From Lottiidibacillus patelloidae (lineage in GTDB: Bacteria; Bacillota; Bacilli; Bacillales; SA5d-4), in assembly GCF_002262935.1 (NCBI RefSeq), contig NZ_NPIA01000005.1, forward strand, positions 186,001 to 250,000: a stretch of DNA of 64,000 bases. The letters are read 5' to 3'. The notes beneath the pieces are model-generated. The model was not told where the DNA came from. It worked only from the letters and a program-made list of their open reading frames with translations, and made no database searches. Shown piece by piece: positions 44,166 through 54,601 of the stretch. The number at the start of each line of letters is the position of its first letter. The stretch's first letter is position 1. Position numbers and translations under genes: made by a program.

Positions 44166-44183
44166 TGACTGAGCGTTCAGTCA
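44166..44183 (+). promoter_or_regulatory. FadR-like operator upstream of the thiolase gene
   Basis: TGACTGAGCGTTCAGTCA has perfect 7-bp arms (TGACTGA and TCAGTCA) around a 4-base centre, matching the FadR operator form and the arm sequence of the site at 41882. It lies 41 bases before the thiolase start. Confidence 0.72.
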
Positions 44184-44223
44184 AAGAAAACGTTTTTATC
44201 AACTAATAGGGGGATTTTTTATT

Positions 44224-45402
44224 ATGAGTAAAACAGTTATTTTAAGTGGAGTACGTACACCTTTCGGAAAATTTGGAGGAGCATTAAGTTCGTTTAAAGC
44301 AGCAGAACTAGGTGGAATTGCAATTAAAGAAGCGGTTAATCGTGCTGGAGTAAGCGGTGAAGATGTAGGTGAAGTTATCATGGGCACAGTCTTACAAGGT
44401 GGGCAAGGACAATTACCTTCACGCCAAGCGTCTCGCAATGCAGGATTACCTTGGAATGTTAAGACAGAAACAATTAATAAAGTGTGTGCCTCTGGCATGC
44501 GTGCAGTAACGCTAGGAGATGTGTTAATTCGCTCAGGTGAAGAAGAAGTTATAGTTGCAGGTGGTATGGAATCAATGAGTAATGCGCCATATTTCTTACC
44601 TGATGCTCGCTGGGGCATGCGTATGGGAGATAAAGGTGCAGTAGATATGATGGTTCATGATGGCTTAACGTGTGCCTTCAATGACGTGCATATGGGGATT
44701 TACGGAAGTAAAACTGCTAGTGAATTAGAAATCTCTCGTGAGGAACAAGATAAATGGTCATACAACAGTCACCAAAAAGCTACTGCGGCAATGGAAAAAG
44801 GTTTATTTGCAGACGAGATCGTATCTGTCGAAGTGCCACAACGTCGCGGTGAGCCAATTGTTGTTGATAAAGATGAGGCACCACGTGGGGATACAACAGT
44901 TGAAAAATTAGCGAAACTACGCCCAGTATTTTCAGCTGATGGAACGATAACTGCTGGTAATGCACCTGGAATAAATGATGGGGCAGCTGCTTTAGTATTA
45001 ATGTCTGAAGAGCGTGCAGCAAAAGAAGGTCACAAGCCAATGGCAACAATTCTAGCGCATACGGCAATTGCGATTGAAGCGGAAGATTTCCCGAAAACAC
45101 CTGGATTAGTTATTAATGAGCTTCTAAAGAAAACAGGAAAATCATTAAATGATATCGATTTATTTGAAGTAAACGAAGCATTTGCAGCGGTAGCACTAGC
45201 TAGTGGAAAGCTTGCAGAACTTGATGAAGCAAAAGTTAATGTTAACGGTGGTGCAGTTGCATTAGGTCATCCAATCGGTGCAAGTGGTGCCCGTATTATT
45301 ATTACATTAATTCATGAACTGAAGCGTCGTGGTGGTGGAATCGGTGTTGCTGCAATTTGTAGCGGTGGCGGTCAAGGTGATGCGATTATGGTAGAAGTGT
45401 AA
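44224..45402 (+). CDS. mmgA: Acetyl-CoA acetyltransferase (thiolase)
   Basis: A 392-residue thiolase. The acyl-accepting Cys88 is in [15 protein letters not shown]; the catalytic His349 is in [17 protein letters not shown], and Cys379 in [25 protein letters not shown] is also typical. It can cleave acetoacetyl-CoA or 3-ketoacyl-CoA in beta-oxidation, or run in reverse. ATG 44224 is preceded by AGGGGGA. Neighbours encode the preceding beta-oxidation steps. Which thiolase symbol is right is less sure than the function. Confidence 0.92.
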   Translation: MSKTVILSGVRTPFGKFGGALSSFKAAELGGIAIKEAVNRAGVSGEDVGEVIMGTVLQGGQGQLPSRQASRNAGLPWNVKTETINKVCASGMRAVTLGDVLIRSGEEEVIVAGGMESMSNAPYFLPDARWGMRMGDKGAVDMMVHDGLTCAFNDVHMGIYGSKTASELEISREEQDKWSYNSHQKATAAMEKGLFADEIVSVEVPQRRGEPIVVDKDEAPRGDTTVEKLAKLRPVFSADGTITAGNAPGINDGAAALVLMSEERAAKEGHKPMATILAHTAIAIEAEDFPKTPGLVINELLKKTGKSLNDIDLFEVNEAFAAVALASGKLAELDEAKVNVNGGAVALGHPIGASGARIIITLIHELKRRGGGIGVAAICSGGGQGDAIMVEV

Positions 45403-45449
45403 AAAAATCTACTTAAGAATTTTTCAGAAAGTACACTATTCAATTCTTG

Positions 45450-45563
45450 CTGCAATCACGAGACTCCAACGGGAACAGCACGAGTCCGAAGACCCCGCAG
45501 AAAACATTGATATGTTTTCTCAGGAGGATGGGGCCGTGCCCGTGGAAAGCGAGTGTATAGCAG
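45450..45563. repeat. Family A dispersed hairpin repeat, copy 2
   Basis: The outer arms are CTGCAATCAC (45450-45459) and GTGTATAGCAG (45553-45563), imperfect. The inner stem AGAAAACAT (45499-45507) pairs perfectly with 45512-45520. Conserved text: GAGACTCCAACGGGAACAGC, CCGAAGACCCCGCAG, GTGCCCGTGGAAAGCGAG. It lies between the thiolase and hydroxyacyl-CoA dehydrogenase genes. Confidence 0.8.
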
Positions 45564-45598
45564 AGGTTACTAGATAAATATATTTTGGAGGGTGAAAG

Positions 45599-46450
45599 AT
45601 GAGTGTAACTAACATTATGGTTATCGGTGCAGGACAAATGGGTGGCGGAATTGCTCAAGTATGTGCGATGGCTGGATATAACGTTTTTTTAAATGATTTA
45701 AATGATGATGCATTAGCGCGCGGATTAGCAGTCATTACGAAAAACTTATCTCGTCAAGTTGAAAAAGGTCGGATGACTGAAGAAGATAAGTTAGCAACAC
45801 TCGGACGTATTACGAACACGACAACGTTAGAATCTGCAAAAGAAGTAGATTTAGTAATTGAAGCTGCAGTTGAAAATATGGACATTAAGACGAAAATTTT
45901 CGCTCAGTTAGATGAAATCGCACCTGCACATACAATTTTAGCGACAAACACATCTTCACTACCGATTACGGAAATTGCAGCTGCAACTAATCGACCGGAA
46001 AAGGAAATTGGCATGCATTTTATGAATCCTGTGCCTGTCATGAAGCTAGTCGAAATTATTCGCGGTCTAGCAACTGCTGATGAAGTATATGAAACGATTG
46101 AAGATATTACGAAAAAATTAAACAAAGTACCTGTGGAAGTAAATGATTTTCCAGGCTTTGTATCGAACCGTATTTTAATGCCGATGATTAATGAAGCAAT
46201 TTATACAGTATATGAAGGTGTTGCAACACCAGAAGCAATTGATGAAGTAATGAAGTTAGGGATGAACCACCCAATGGGACCATTAACTTTAGCTGATTTT
46301 ATCGGTTTAGACACTTGCCTCTACATTATGGAAACATTACAGGAAGGATTCGGTGATGATAAATATCGTCCATGTCCATTGCTTAGAAAATATGTAAAAG
46401 CTGGTTGGTTAGGGAAAAAATCAGGCCGCGGTTTTTATAACTATAACTAA
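45599..46450 (+). CDS. mmgB: 3-hydroxybutyryl-CoA dehydrogenase
   Basis: A 283-residue NAD-dependent 3-hydroxyacyl-CoA dehydrogenase. The Rossmann motif is [20 protein letters not shown]. The catalytic region includes [32 protein letters not shown] with the catalytic His, and the [18 protein letters not shown] dimer interface. It oxidises (S)-3-hydroxybutyryl-CoA-type substrates. ATG 45599 follows TTGGAGGG. The next gene starts 19 bases after its stop. Confidence 0.93.
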   Translation: MSVTNIMVIGAGQMGGGIAQVCAMAGYNVFLNDLNDDALARGLAVITKNLSRQVEKGRMTEEDKLATLGRITNTTTLESAKEVDLVIEAAVENMDIKTKIFAQLDEIAPAHTILATNTSSLPITEIAAATNRPEKEIGMHFMNPVPVMKLVEIIRGLATADEVYETIEDITKKLNKVPVEVNDFPGFVSNRILMPMINEAIYTVYEGVATPEAIDEVMKLGMNHPMGPLTLADFIGLDTCLYIMETLQEGFGDDKYRPCPLLRKYVKAGWLGKKSGRGFYNYN

Positions 46451-46469
46451 CAGCTAGGAGGAAAAAAAC

Positions 46470-47612
46470 GTGCAACTTACATTTACGGAAGAACAAGAAA
46501 TGATGCGAAAAATGGTCCGAGATTTTGCACAAGCAGAAATTGCTCCGATTGTTGAAAAAATGGATGAAACTGATGAGTTTCCTCGCGAAGTAATTAATAA
46601 AATGGCAGAGCTTGGCCTAATGGGTATTCCAATACCAGAACAATATGGCGGAGTGGAAATGGATTTCACCTCTTATATCATTGCCATTCATGAGCTATCA
46701 AAAGTAAGTGCAACAATTGGTGTAATTTTATCTGTTCATACTTCTGTTGGTACAAACCCAATTCTTTTCTTTGGAACAGAAGAGCAAAAACAAAAGTACA
46801 TTCCGAAGCTGGCTAGTGGAGAATACTTAGGTGCGTTCGCATTAACAGAACCAAGTGCGGGTTCAGATGCAGGAAGCTTAGTCACTCGTGCAGTGAAAAA
46901 GGATGATAAATACATCTTAAACGGCTCGAAAATCTTTATTACTAACGGTGGTGAAGCGGATACTTACATCGTATTTGCTCGTACTAATCCTGAAGAAAAA
47001 GGAAGCAAAGGCGTATCTGCATTTATCGTAGAAAAAGATACACCAGGGATGACGATTGGGAAGAAAGAACGAAAAATGGGACTGAATGGTTCTAATACAG
47101 TAGAACTGATTTTTGATAATGCGGAAGTTCCAGTCGAAAATCTTTTAGGTGAAGAAAACAAAGGATTTAAAATTGCAATGGCAAACTTAAATGCTGGTCG
47201 TATCGGGATCGGTGCGCAAGCGTTAGGAATTGCCGAAGCTGCGCTAGAAGCGGCTATTGCTTATGCAAAAGAGCGAGAGCAGTTTGGAAAACCGATAGCA
47301 CGCCAGCAAGGAGTGGCATTTAAGCTAGCTGATATGGCAACGGAAGTAGAAGCTGCCAAACTATTAATCTACCGTGCTGCAGATTTAAAATCTCGCGGAA
47401 TTGATTGTGCGCAGGAAGCATCAATGGCAAAGCTTTTCGCATCAACAATTGCGACAAAAGTAACGACAGAAGCGATTCAAGTGTTCGGCGGCTACGGTTA
47501 CACGAAAGACTATCCAGTCGAACGTTACTTCCGTGATGCGAAAATCACTGAAATCTATGAAGGTACGAGCGAAATTCAGCGTCTCGTATTAAGCAAAAAC
47601 ATCTTTAAATAA
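46470..47612 (+). CDS. mmgC: Acyl-CoA dehydrogenase, short-chain (MmgC-like)
   Basis: A 380-residue FAD enzyme starting at GTG 46470 behind TAGGAGG. Sequence features: [35 protein letters not shown] (FAD and substrate contacts), [13 protein letters not shown], and the C-terminal [20 protein letters not shown] followed by [15 protein letters not shown], which supplies the catalytic Glu region. It resembles MmgC of the B. subtilis mmg operon. Electrons go to ETF, then probably FadF. A second acyl-CoA dehydrogenase gene lies 561 bases downstream. Confidence 0.9.
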   Translation: MQLTFTEEQEMMRKMVRDFAQAEIAPIVEKMDETDEFPREVINKMAELGLMGIPIPEQYGGVEMDFTSYIIAIHELSKVSATIGVILSVHTSVGTNPILFFGTEEQKQKYIPKLASGEYLGAFALTEPSAGSDAGSLVTRAVKKDDKYILNGSKIFITNGGEADTYIVFARTNPEEKGSKGVSAFIVEKDTPGMTIGKKERKMGLNGSNTVELIFDNAEVPVENLLGEENKGFKIAMANLNAGRIGIGAQALGIAEAALEAAIAYAKEREQFGKPIARQQGVAFKLADMATEVEAAKLLIYRAADLKSRGIDCAQEASMAKLFASTIATKVTTEAIQVFGGYGYTKDYPVERYFRDAKITEIYEGTSEIQRLVLSKNIFK

Positions 47613-47627
47613 TATTAGAATTAATTT

Positions 47628-47735
47628 GCTAAAATCCGCTCCCTTTCCGCGGACGAACCACGAGCCTCCTCACTCGTTCCTCGCTGTGGGGTCTCGTCTG
47701 GCTCGTTATTCCGCAGGAGTGTCGCGGATTTTGCG
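47628..47735. repeat. Family A dispersed repeat, copy 3, inverted
   Basis: The outer arms are AAAATCCGC (47631-47639) and GCGGATTTT (47724-47732), a perfect pair. The interior reads as the reverse complement of the family text, for example CCGCAGGAGTGTC and GTGGGGTCTCGTCTGGC. First element in a 561-base gene-free gap between two acyl-CoA dehydrogenase genes. Confidence 0.7.
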
Positions 47736-47755
47736 CAAATTTTACAAATAGTAAT

Positions 47756-47990
47756 AGCGAAGGTGCGAGACTCCTGCGGGAAAAGCAACAGCTGAAGATC
47801 CTGTAACATGGATAAAGAATATCAACTCGTAGAAGCTGGGACAAAATTAAGCAATGATTAGTACAGTCAAAATATGGAGACTCCTACGGGACAGCACGTA
47901 TCCGAAGACCCCGCAAGAAAGCGTATTTTTGCTTTCTTAGGAGGCTGAGGTAGTGCCCGTGGAAAGCGTAGTATTTTGACTGTGCACGTA
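47756..47990. repeat. Family A repeat, partial copy followed by full copy 4
   Basis: A fragment at 47756-47816 (CGAGACTCCTGCGGGAAAAG, CTGAAGATCCTG) is followed by a full copy. Copy 4 has perfect 12-bp outer arms ACAGTCAAAATA (47863-47874) and TATTTTGACTGT (47972-47983), and inner stem AAGAAAGC (47915-47922) with GCTTTCTT (47931-47938). GAAGCTGGGACAAAAT just before it matches the outermost arm of copy 1. Confidence 0.8.
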
Positions 47991-48034
47991 TTGTTTATCA
48001 ATGTAATACATTTTCCCAACTTCTTTGAAAACGT

Positions 48035-48110
48035 CGAAGCAACCACTTCCTGTGGAAGTGAGGAGGCTGAAGCGTTGCTCGCGGAAAGCGAGTGCCTGAA
48101 GCGACACCAA
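48035..48110. repeat. Family A repeat, truncated copy
   Basis: Only the 3' half is recognisable: GAGGAGGCTGAAGCGTTGC and CGCGGAAAGCGAGTGCC. A small stem ACTTCCTGTGGAAGT precedes it. It completes the gene-free gap 47613-48173; the remaining 60 bases before acdA hold only its ribosome site. Confidence 0.65.
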
Positions 48111-48173
48111 TATATAGGTAATATAGATGAAATAATAGTCTACTAGAGAACTTAGACAAAGGGAGAGAATACG

Positions 48174-49313
48174 ATGAACTTTCAATTAACAGAAGAACAA
48201 GAAATGCTACGTAAAATGATTCGTGACTTTGCAGAAAACGAAGTTGCACCTACAGCTGAAGAGCGTGACGAAGAAGAACGCTTTGACCGAGAAATTTTTG
48301 ACCAAATGGCAGAGTTAGGTTTAACAGGTATTCCGTGGCCAGAAGAGTACGGCGGAGCTGGAATGGACTATGTTGCCTACTGTATCGCAGTCGAAGAGTT
48401 ATCTCGCGTTTGTGCTTCAACTGGAGTAACGCTTTCTGCCCACACTTCACTTGCTGGTTGGCCAATCTACACATTTGGTACGGAAGAGCAAAAACAAAAG
48501 TTTTTACGCCCAATGGCTGAAGGAAAGAAAATGGGTGCTTACGGATTAACTGAGCCACAGTCAGGGTCTGATGCTGGTGGTATGAAAACGACAGCAAAAC
48601 TTGATGGCGATGAATATGTTATTAATGGCTCGAAAATCTTCATTACAAACGGCGGGGAAGCAGAAATTTATGTAGTATTCGCTGTTACTGATCCAGAAAA
48701 AGGTGCTAAAGGGACAACGGCATTTATCGTTGAAAAAGGAACGCCAGGATTTTCATTTGGTAAAAAGGAACGAAAACTTGGAATTCGTTCATCTCCAACA
48801 TTAGAAATTATCTTTGAAAATTGTCGTGTGCCGAAAGAAAACGTTCTTGGTGAAGTAGGCGAAGGATTTAAAGTTGCTATGATGACACTTGATGGTGGTC
48901 GTAACGGAATTGCTGCACAAGCGGTAGGGATTGCTCAAGGTGCATTAGATGCAGCGGTTGATTATGCAAAAGAGCGTAAGCAATTCGGAAAGCCTATTGC
49001 AGCACAACAAGGAATCGGTTTTAAAATTGCTGACATGGCAACAAAAGTTGAAGCGGCTCGTCTATTAACTTATCAAGCAGCTTGGCTTGAAAGTGAAGGG
49101 AAACCTTACGGAAAACAATCGGCAATGTCGAAACTTTTCGCTGGAGATATTGCAATGGAAGTTACAACAGATGCGGTTCAAGTATTTGGTGGATATGGTT
49201 ACACGAAAGATTATCCAGTAGAACGTTATATGCGTGATGCGAAGATTACTCAAATTTACGAAGGAACTCAAGAAATTCAACGATTAGTAATTTCTAGAAT
49301 GGTTACGAAATAA
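48174..49313 (+). CDS. acdA: Acyl-CoA dehydrogenase AcdA
   Basis: A 379-residue FAD enzyme closely matching B. subtilis AcdA. It has [59 protein letters not shown] and the C-terminal [20 protein letters not shown] followed by [16 protein letters not shown] with the catalytic Glu region. Short or branched acyl-CoA is the likely substrate. In B. subtilis acdA directly follows fadF; here four genes or gaps intervene. The start is ATG 48174 behind AAGGGAGAG. meaB begins 13 bases after the stop, so an operon through icmF is likely. Confidence 0.93.
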   Translation: MNFQLTEEQEMLRKMIRDFAENEVAPTAEERDEEERFDREIFDQMAELGLTGIPWPEEYGGAGMDYVAYCIAVEELSRVCASTGVTLSAHTSLAGWPIYTFGTEEQKQKFLRPMAEGKKMGAYGLTEPQSGSDAGGMKTTAKLDGDEYVINGSKIFITNGGEAEIYVVFAVTDPEKGAKGTTAFIVEKGTPGFSFGKKERKLGIRSSPTLEIIFENCRVPKENVLGEVGEGFKVAMMTLDGGRNGIAAQAVGIAQGALDAAVDYAKERKQFGKPIAAQQGIGFKIADMATKVEAARLLTYQAAWLESEGKPYGKQSAMSKLFAGDIAMEVTTDAVQVFGGYGYTKDYPVERYMRDAKITQIYEGTQEIQRLVISRMVTK

Positions 49314-49326
49314 GGAGGCAACACTT

Positions 49327-50286
49327 ATGCATCCTCTTGCGAAGCGATTGATTAACGGAGATGAGCGAGCGCTAGCTCGAGCGATATCACTAATAGAAAA
49401 CGATGACAAAGATAAACTTACGATCTTAAAGGACATCCACCAACATACAGGTAAAGCTTATTATCTTGGCTTAACTGGTTCGCCTGGAGCTGGAAAAAGT
49501 TCGCTCGTAAATCGCTTAATTAGTCATCTTCGCGCCCTTAACTTAACGGTAGGTATTGTGGCTGTTGACCCGACTAGTCCTTTTAGTGGCGGAGCATTGC
49601 TCGGCGACCGGGTACGAATGGCAGAGCATTTTACCGATAGAGGTGTCTTCATTCGTAGTATGGGAACGAGAGGAAGTCTTGGTGGTCTTGCCCGCACGAC
49701 GAAGGAAACAGTTCGATTAATGGACGCTTACGGATTTGATGTCATTCTCATTGAAACTGTCGGTGTCGGTCAATCTGAACTGGATATTATGAAAATTGCT
49801 GACACAACAGCTGTTGTCTTAAATCCTGGCAGTGGTGACATTGTGCAAATTTTCAAGGCCGGAATTATGGAAATAGCCGATCTGTATTGCATAAATAAAG
49901 CTGACTTACCAGGCGTACCTAAACTATTAGGCCAGCTTGAAAGTTTACTAGAAATCATTAATCACGATAGCGACTGGAAAACCCCTGTCGTGCAAACGAT
50001 TTCGACAGAGAATAAAAATATTGATGGGTTATGGAATGCAGCCAAAGAACATCAACGCTATTTACTTGAGAGCGGCGAAGGAGAGAAACGCCGCAAGCAG
50101 CACTTACAAACGGAAGTATATGAAGTTGTTCATGCAGAGCTGATGAAAGACCTACTCATCCATGAAAAAGAGCATGAAGAAACTTGGATTCATGAATTAA
50201 CTAATGGTGAAGTAGACCCCTATTCAGTAGCAGAAGCAATTATGGCTAAGTGGCTAAATCAAGGAAAGAGTGATAGCAATGAATAA
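49327..50286 (+). CDS. meaB: MeaB/ArgK family G-protein chaperone
   Basis: A 319-residue SIMIBI-class GTPase. The P-loop GSPGAGKSSLVNRL lies near residues 52-65, then [20 protein letters not shown], and the NKAD guanine-specificity motif in CINKADLPGVP. MeaB proteins protect B12-dependent acyl-CoA mutases and gate cofactor loading. Their usual partner is methylmalonyl-CoA mutase, which is not encoded here; the only mutase in the window is IcmF, which has its own fused G domain. The start is ATG 49327 after AAGGAGG. It overlaps the TetR gene by 8 bases. Confidence 0.92.
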   Translation: MHPLAKRLINGDERALARAISLIENDDKDKLTILKDIHQHTGKAYYLGLTGSPGAGKSSLVNRLISHLRALNLTVGIVAVDPTSPFSGGALLGDRVRMAEHFTDRGVFIRSMGTRGSLGGLARTTKETVRLMDAYGFDVILIETVGVGQSELDIMKIADTTAVVLNPGSGDIVQIFKAGIMEIADLYCINKADLPGVPKLLGQLESLLEIINHDSDWKTPVVQTISTENKNIDGLWNAAKEHQRYLLESGEGEKRRKQHLQTEVYEVVHAELMKDLLIHEKEHEETWIHELTNGEVDPYSVAEAIMAKWLNQGKSDSNE

Positions 50287-50905
50287 GCGTGAAGTACCTT
50301 CATTAGTGAAGGATGAAAAGCTCGTTAAAAAACGCCGCGATCAAATGATTAAAGGTGCGGTAAAGCTTTTTAAAGAAAAAGGATTTCACCGTACGACGAC
50401 GAGAGAAATTGCAAAAGAAGCCGGTTTTAGTATCGGTACTCTCTATGAATATATCCGCAAAAAAGAAGATATTTTATATCTCGTTTGTGATGCCATTTAC
50501 GATGAGGTACATGAAAAGCTGGAAAAAGCGATAGACCGAGACAAAGTAACGCTTGAAAGCCTTGAAGATGCACTTGTAGCATACTTTCACGTAATGGATG
50601 AAATGCAAGATGAAGTTATGGTCATGTACCAAGAATCGAAATCACTTTCTAAAGAAGCATTGCCATACGTATTAAAAAAAGAAGAAGAAATGGTTGAAAT
50701 TTTTATTGAAATGCTAAGTCAATTAGTGCAAGAGAAACAACTAGATCTAGATGAAAAAGAAATCCAACTAATTAGTCATCAAATCGTCGTTCAAGGGCAA
50801 ATGTGGTCATTTAGACGTTGGGGATTAAAACATTTATATACGTTGGAAGAGTTTATTGAGAAACAAAACCGCTTAATTTTTAAAGGAATTTTACCTGAAC
50901 AATAA
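50279..50905 (+). CDS. fadR: TetR family regulator, FadR type
   Basis: A 208-residue TetR repressor. The helix-turn-helix is REIAKEAGFSIGTLYEYIRK, residues about 35-54. The C-terminal ligand domain includes YFHVMDEMQDEVMVMYQESK and SHQIVVQGQMWSFRRWGLKH, resembling Bacillus FadR (YsiA), which releases DNA on binding long-chain acyl-CoA. The two FadR-like palindromes upstream of fadF and the thiolase support this. The start is ATG 50279; an in-frame GTG at 50270 overlaps the GGAAAGAG site. It is embedded between meaB and icmF rather than near etfBA as in B. subtilis. Confidence 0.8.
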   Translation: MNKREVPSLVKDEKLVKKRRDQMIKGAVKLFKEKGFHRTTTREIAKEAGFSIGTLYEYIRKKEDILYLVCDAIYDEVHEKLEKAIDRDKVTLESLEDALVAYFHVMDEMQDEVMVMYQESKSLSKEALPYVLKKEEEMVEIFIEMLSQLVQEKQLDLDEKEIQLISHQIVVQGQMWSFRRWGLKHLYTLEEFIEKQNRLIFKGILPEQ

Positions 50906-50923
50906 ATGAAAGGAGCGAGACAA

Positions 50924-53900
50924 ATGAGTAATACTACAGAAGTTTATAAACCGAAAAATCATGTTCGCTTTGTTACTGCTTCAAGTTTATTCGATGGCCA
51001 TGATGCTTCTATTAACATTATGCGTCGTATTATCCAAGCAACAGGTGCTGAAGTAATTCATTTAGGGCATAACCGTTCTGTTGACGAAGTTGTGACTGCT
51101 GCAATTCAAGAGGATGTGCAAGGAATTGCGATTTCCTCTTACCAAGGCGGACATATGGAATATTTCAAATACATGTACGACCTACTAAAGGAAAAAGGTG
51201 CTGGACACATTCGCATTTATGGAGGCGGTGGTGGAGTTATCGTCCCACCAGAAATAAAAGAGCTTCATGAATATGGGATTGCTCGTATATTCTCGCCTGA
51301 AGATGGTCGTAAACATGGACTTCAAGGAATGATCAATAAAATGGTCGAAGAGTGTGACTTTCCGACAGCGAAACAGCTTGATAATGAAATTGAGCGTTTG
51401 CAAGAAGGAGACCACGGTGCAATTGCTCGGTTAATATCTTTCGTGGAAGCAAAACAAAGTGATTCTTCAGAAGTTGCGGCAACAGCAGAAGCGGCTATTT
51501 CCCAACTACAAGGATTACAAAAAGAAGTACCTGTTGTCGGAATTACAGGAACAGGTGGAGCGGGGAAAAGTTCCTTAACAGATGAGCTTGTCCGTCGTTT
51601 CTTAAATCAATATAAAGATAAAAAGATGGCGATCATTTCTATTGATCCAACAAAGCAAAAAACGGGTGGGGCATTACTAGGTGACCGTATTCGTATGAAT
51701 GCTATTCATTCTGGTCGCATTTATATGCGCAGTCTTGCAACTCGTCAGTCGAAAACAGAGCTATCGCTCGCAATCAAAGATGCAGTGGCAGTTACAAAAG
51801 CAGCTGACTTTGATTTAATCGTGATTGAAACAAGTGGAATTGGTCAAGGTGATGCTGAGATTACGAATATCGCAGACATTGCAATGTATGTCATGACGAG
51901 TGAGTTCGGTGCACCTTCACAATTAGAAAAAATCGATATGATCGATTTTGCGGACTTAATTGTTATTAATAAATACGAACGCAAAGGATCGGAAGATGCA
52001 CTTCGCGACGTGAAAAAGCAATATCAACGCAGTCATATGCGTTTTGATGAAGATACGGCAAATATGCCAGTGTACGCAACGATCGCTAGCCAATTTAACG
52101 ATCCTGGTACTAATAATCTTTTTGCAGCAATTATTGAGACAATTAATAAAAAGTGTGGCTTAAATTGGGAATGTTCGTATGAAACGAAAGCCAACGTTGA
52201 AAAACAAAATGTCATTATCCCGACGGATCGTACGCAATATATGCTGGATGTTGCAAAAACAGTTAAAAGCTACCATAGTTACGTCAAGGAGCAAGCAGAA
52301 AGTGCGCGAAAAGTATACCAACTTGCTGGGTCAATTAACACTTTAAAAGAAGTTGGAGCAAAAGAAGAAACACTTTCGGAATTGGAAAATGCAAAACAAG
52401 CGTCAACAGAACAGCTTTCAAAAGAAGTATCTGCTCACCTTGAAAATTGGCCAAAGCTGAAAGAGAAATATGAAGCCGATCAGTTTGTTACAAAAATTCG
52501 CGACAAAGAAATCGTTACAGAACTGAAGACGAGAAGTTTATCGGGCTTAGATATTCCAAAAGTAGCGCTTCCTAAGTTTAACGATTGGGGCGACTTACTT
52601 ACGTGGATTATGAAAGAAAACGTTCCAGGTTCATTCCCTTATACAGCAGGAGTCTTTCCGTTTAAACGTAAAGGTGAAGATCCGAAGCGCCAGTTCGCAG
52701 GAGAAGGAACGCCAGAAAGAACAAATCGTCGTTTCCATTACTTATCAAAAGATGATGATGCGAAGCGTTTAAGTACAGCATTTGACTCAGTAACACTTTA
52801 CGGGCAAGATCCAGATTACCGCCCTGACATCTACGGAAAAGTTGGGGAAAGTGGCGTAAGTATCTGTACATTAGATGATATGAAGAAGTTATATAATGGC
52901 TTTGACTTATGTGCACCGTCAACGTCTGTGTCTATGACAATTAACGGTCCGGCACCAATCATCTTAGCAATGTTTATGAACACTGCAATCGAACAGCAAA
53001 TTGAAAAGTTTGAGACAGAAAATGGGCGTAAGCCAAGCGACGAAGAAGCAATGCAAATTAAAGAAATGACATTGCAAACAGTTCGTGGAACTGTGCAAGC
53101 AGATATTTTAAAAGAAGATCAAGGACAAAACACATGTATTTTCTCAACAGAATTTGCCCTGCGTATGATGGGGGACATTCAGCAATACTTTATTGATAGT
53201 AAGGTGAGAAACTATTACTCCGTTTCCATTTCTGGTTATCACATTGCTGAAGCTGGAGCGAATCCAATTACACAATTAGCGTTAACGCTTGCGAACGGAT
53301 TTACGTATGTTGAATACTATTTAAGCCGTGGCATGAATATTGATGATTTTGCACCTAACTTGTCATTCTTCTTCTCAAATGGATTAGACCCTGAGTATTC
53401 GGTAATTGGCCGTGTTGCAAGAAGAATTTGGGCAGTAGTTATGCGTGAAAAATATGGTGCTAACGAGCGTAGTCAAAAGTTGAAGTATCATATCCAAACG
53501 TCAGGTCGCTCATTGCATGCCCAAGAAATGGACTTTAACGACATTCGTACGACACTTCAAGCATTGTTAGCTATTTATGATAACTGTAACTCGCTACACA
53601 CAAACGCTTATGATGAAGCGGTAACGACGCCTACGGAAAACTCAGTTCGCCGAGCAATGGCTATCCAAATGATTATTACAAAGGAATTTGGCTTAGCGAA
53701 AAATGAAAATGCAATGCAAGGTTCTTACATTATCGAAGAACTTACTGATTTAGTAGAACAAGCGGTTCTGACAGAATTTGAACGTTTAAATGACCGTGGC
53801 GGAGTATTGGGCGCGATGGAAACGCAATATCAACGTGGAAAAATTCAAGAAGAGTCAATGTATTACGAAATGAAAAAGCATACTGGGGAATTGCCAATCA

Positions 53901-54187
53901 TCGGTGTGAATACGTATTTAAATCCAAATGCAGTTGATGAAGAAGAATTTAACATGGAACTAGCACGTGCATCAAAAGAAGAAAAAGAACACCAAATTAC
54001 AAACTTGCGTGCATTCCAAGAAACGCATAAAGACGATGCAGAACATGCATTAAATAGTTTGAAGCAAGTTGCGGTATCAGGTGGTAACATCTTTGCAGAA
54101 CTAATGGAAACTGTCAAAGTAGCAAGTTTAGGGCAAATTACCCAAGCGTTATACGAAGTCGGAGGGCAATACCGTCGTAACATGTAA
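50924..54187 (+). CDS. icmF: Fused isobutyryl-CoA mutase IcmF
   Basis: A protein of 1087 residues. The N-terminal B12-binding domain has [14 protein letters not shown], with the His that ligates cobalamin (DxH). The central G-protein domain has [12 protein letters not shown] near residue 206, [20 protein letters not shown] and [20 protein letters not shown]. The C-terminal mutase barrel has [19 protein letters not shown] and [18 protein letters not shown], typical of IcmF rather than methylmalonyl-CoA mutase. It interconverts isobutyryl-CoA and butyryl-CoA, linking valine-type branched acyl chains to beta-oxidation. The start is ATG 50924, after AAAGGAG; an in-frame ATG at 50906 lies before that site. 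Confidence 0.94.
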   Translation: MSNTTEVYKPKNHVRFVTASSLFDGHDASINIMRRIIQATGAEVIHLGHNRSVDEVVTAAIQEDVQGIAISSYQGGHMEYFKYMYDLLKEKGAGHIRIYGGGGGVIVPPEIKELHEYGIARIFSPEDGRKHGLQGMINKMVEECDFPTAKQLDNEIERLQEGDHGAIARLISFVEAKQSDSSEVAATAEAAISQLQGLQKEVPVVGITGTGGAGKSSLTDELVRRFLNQYKDKKMAIISIDPTKQKTGGALLGDRIRMNAIHSGRIYMRSLATRQSKTELSLAIKDAVAVTKAADFDLIVIETSGIGQGDAEITNIADIAMYVMTSEFGAPSQLEKIDMIDFADLIVINKYERKGSEDALRDVKKQYQRSHMRFDEDTANMPVYATIASQFNDPGTNNLFAAIIETINKKCGLNWECSYETKANVEKQNVIIPTDRTQYMLDVAKTVKSYHSYVKEQAESARKVYQLAGSINTLKEVGAKEETLSELENAKQASTEQLSKEVSAHLENWPKLKEKYEADQFVTKIRDKEIVTELKTRSLSGLDIPKVALPKFNDWGDLLTWIMKENVPGSFPYTAGVFPFKRKGEDPKRQFAGEGTPERTNRRFHYLSKDDDAKRLSTAFDSVTLYGQDPDYRPDIYGKVGESGVSICTLDDMKKLYNGFDLCAPSTSVSMTINGPAPIILAMFMNTAIEQQIEKFETENGRKPSDEEAMQIKEMTLQTVRGTVQADILKEDQGQNTCIFSTEFALRMMGDIQQYFIDSKVRNYYSVSISGYHIAEAGANPITQLALTLANGFTYVEYYLSRGMNIDDFAPNLSFFFSNGLDPEYSVIGRVARRIWAVVMREKYGANERSQKLKYHIQTSGRSLHAQEMDFNDIRTTLQALLAIYDNCNSLHTNAYDEAVTTPTENSVRRAMAIQMIITKEFGLAKNENAMQGSYIIEELTDLVEQAVLTEFERLNDRGGVLGAMETQYQRGKIQEESMYYEMKKHTGELPIIGVNTYLNPNAVDEEEFNMELARASKEEKEHQITNLRAFQETHKDDAEHALNSLKQVAVSGGNIFAELMETVKVASLGQITQALYEVGGQYRRNM

Positions 54188-54412
54188 AAAAGAAAAGCGG
54201 AGGCGAACGTTCAGCGACGTATAACCTTATGTAACTTTGAACTAAGATAAAGGAAACACAACGAGAAGTTCGAGTTGATGTTGACTTATCGTAAATAAGA
54301 AGTGTGAAGAATTGTAGGCGTTGGGAGCTGAAGCTGGATCAAAAAAGAAAAGCTAAAGCAATCGGTTAACGGCGTAAATTCTGGAGCACTTCGTAAGCTA
54401 TCCTATAATTAA
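54188..54412. repeat. Family B dispersed repeat, inverted copy
   Basis: It reads as the reverse complement of the family B text: AGAAAAGCGGAGGCGAACG, AGCGACGTATAACC, GATAAAGGAAACACAACGAG, TGATGTTGACTTATCG, CAATCGGTTAACGGCGTAAA. It follows icmF immediately. The rest of the gap to rpoE (54413-54601) carries a small hairpin GGCGGGAGG..CTCCCCC region and the rpoE promoter region. Confidence 0.8.
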
Positions 54413-54545
54413 GGCGGGAGGAAAACTCCCCCTTTTTCTATGTGAGAATATAAACATTCGTATTTTATACTTATTAAATAGTGATTAATGCTATCTCATA
54501 AGGTAATATTTCGGAAAAAATTACAACTTAAAGTAGCATATTCCT

Positions 54546-54563
54546 TATAATTTTGTTTATAAT
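54546..54563 (+). promoter_or_regulatory. Possible rpoE promoter region
   Basis: Two perfect TATAAT boxes lie at 54546-54551 and 54558-54563, 39-56 bases before rpoE. Neither has a good -35 element at 17 bases; TTACAA at 54521-54526 is 19 bases from the first. Confidence 0.35.
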
Positions 54564-54601
54564 GAATGGTATGATTTGCAAGTGATGAGAGGAGTGCCAG
54601 T

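Noticed and set aside
47621-48249. Several short minus-strand frames between the acyl-CoA dehydrogenase genes
   Set aside because: They translate the family A hairpin repeats and part of acdA antisense.
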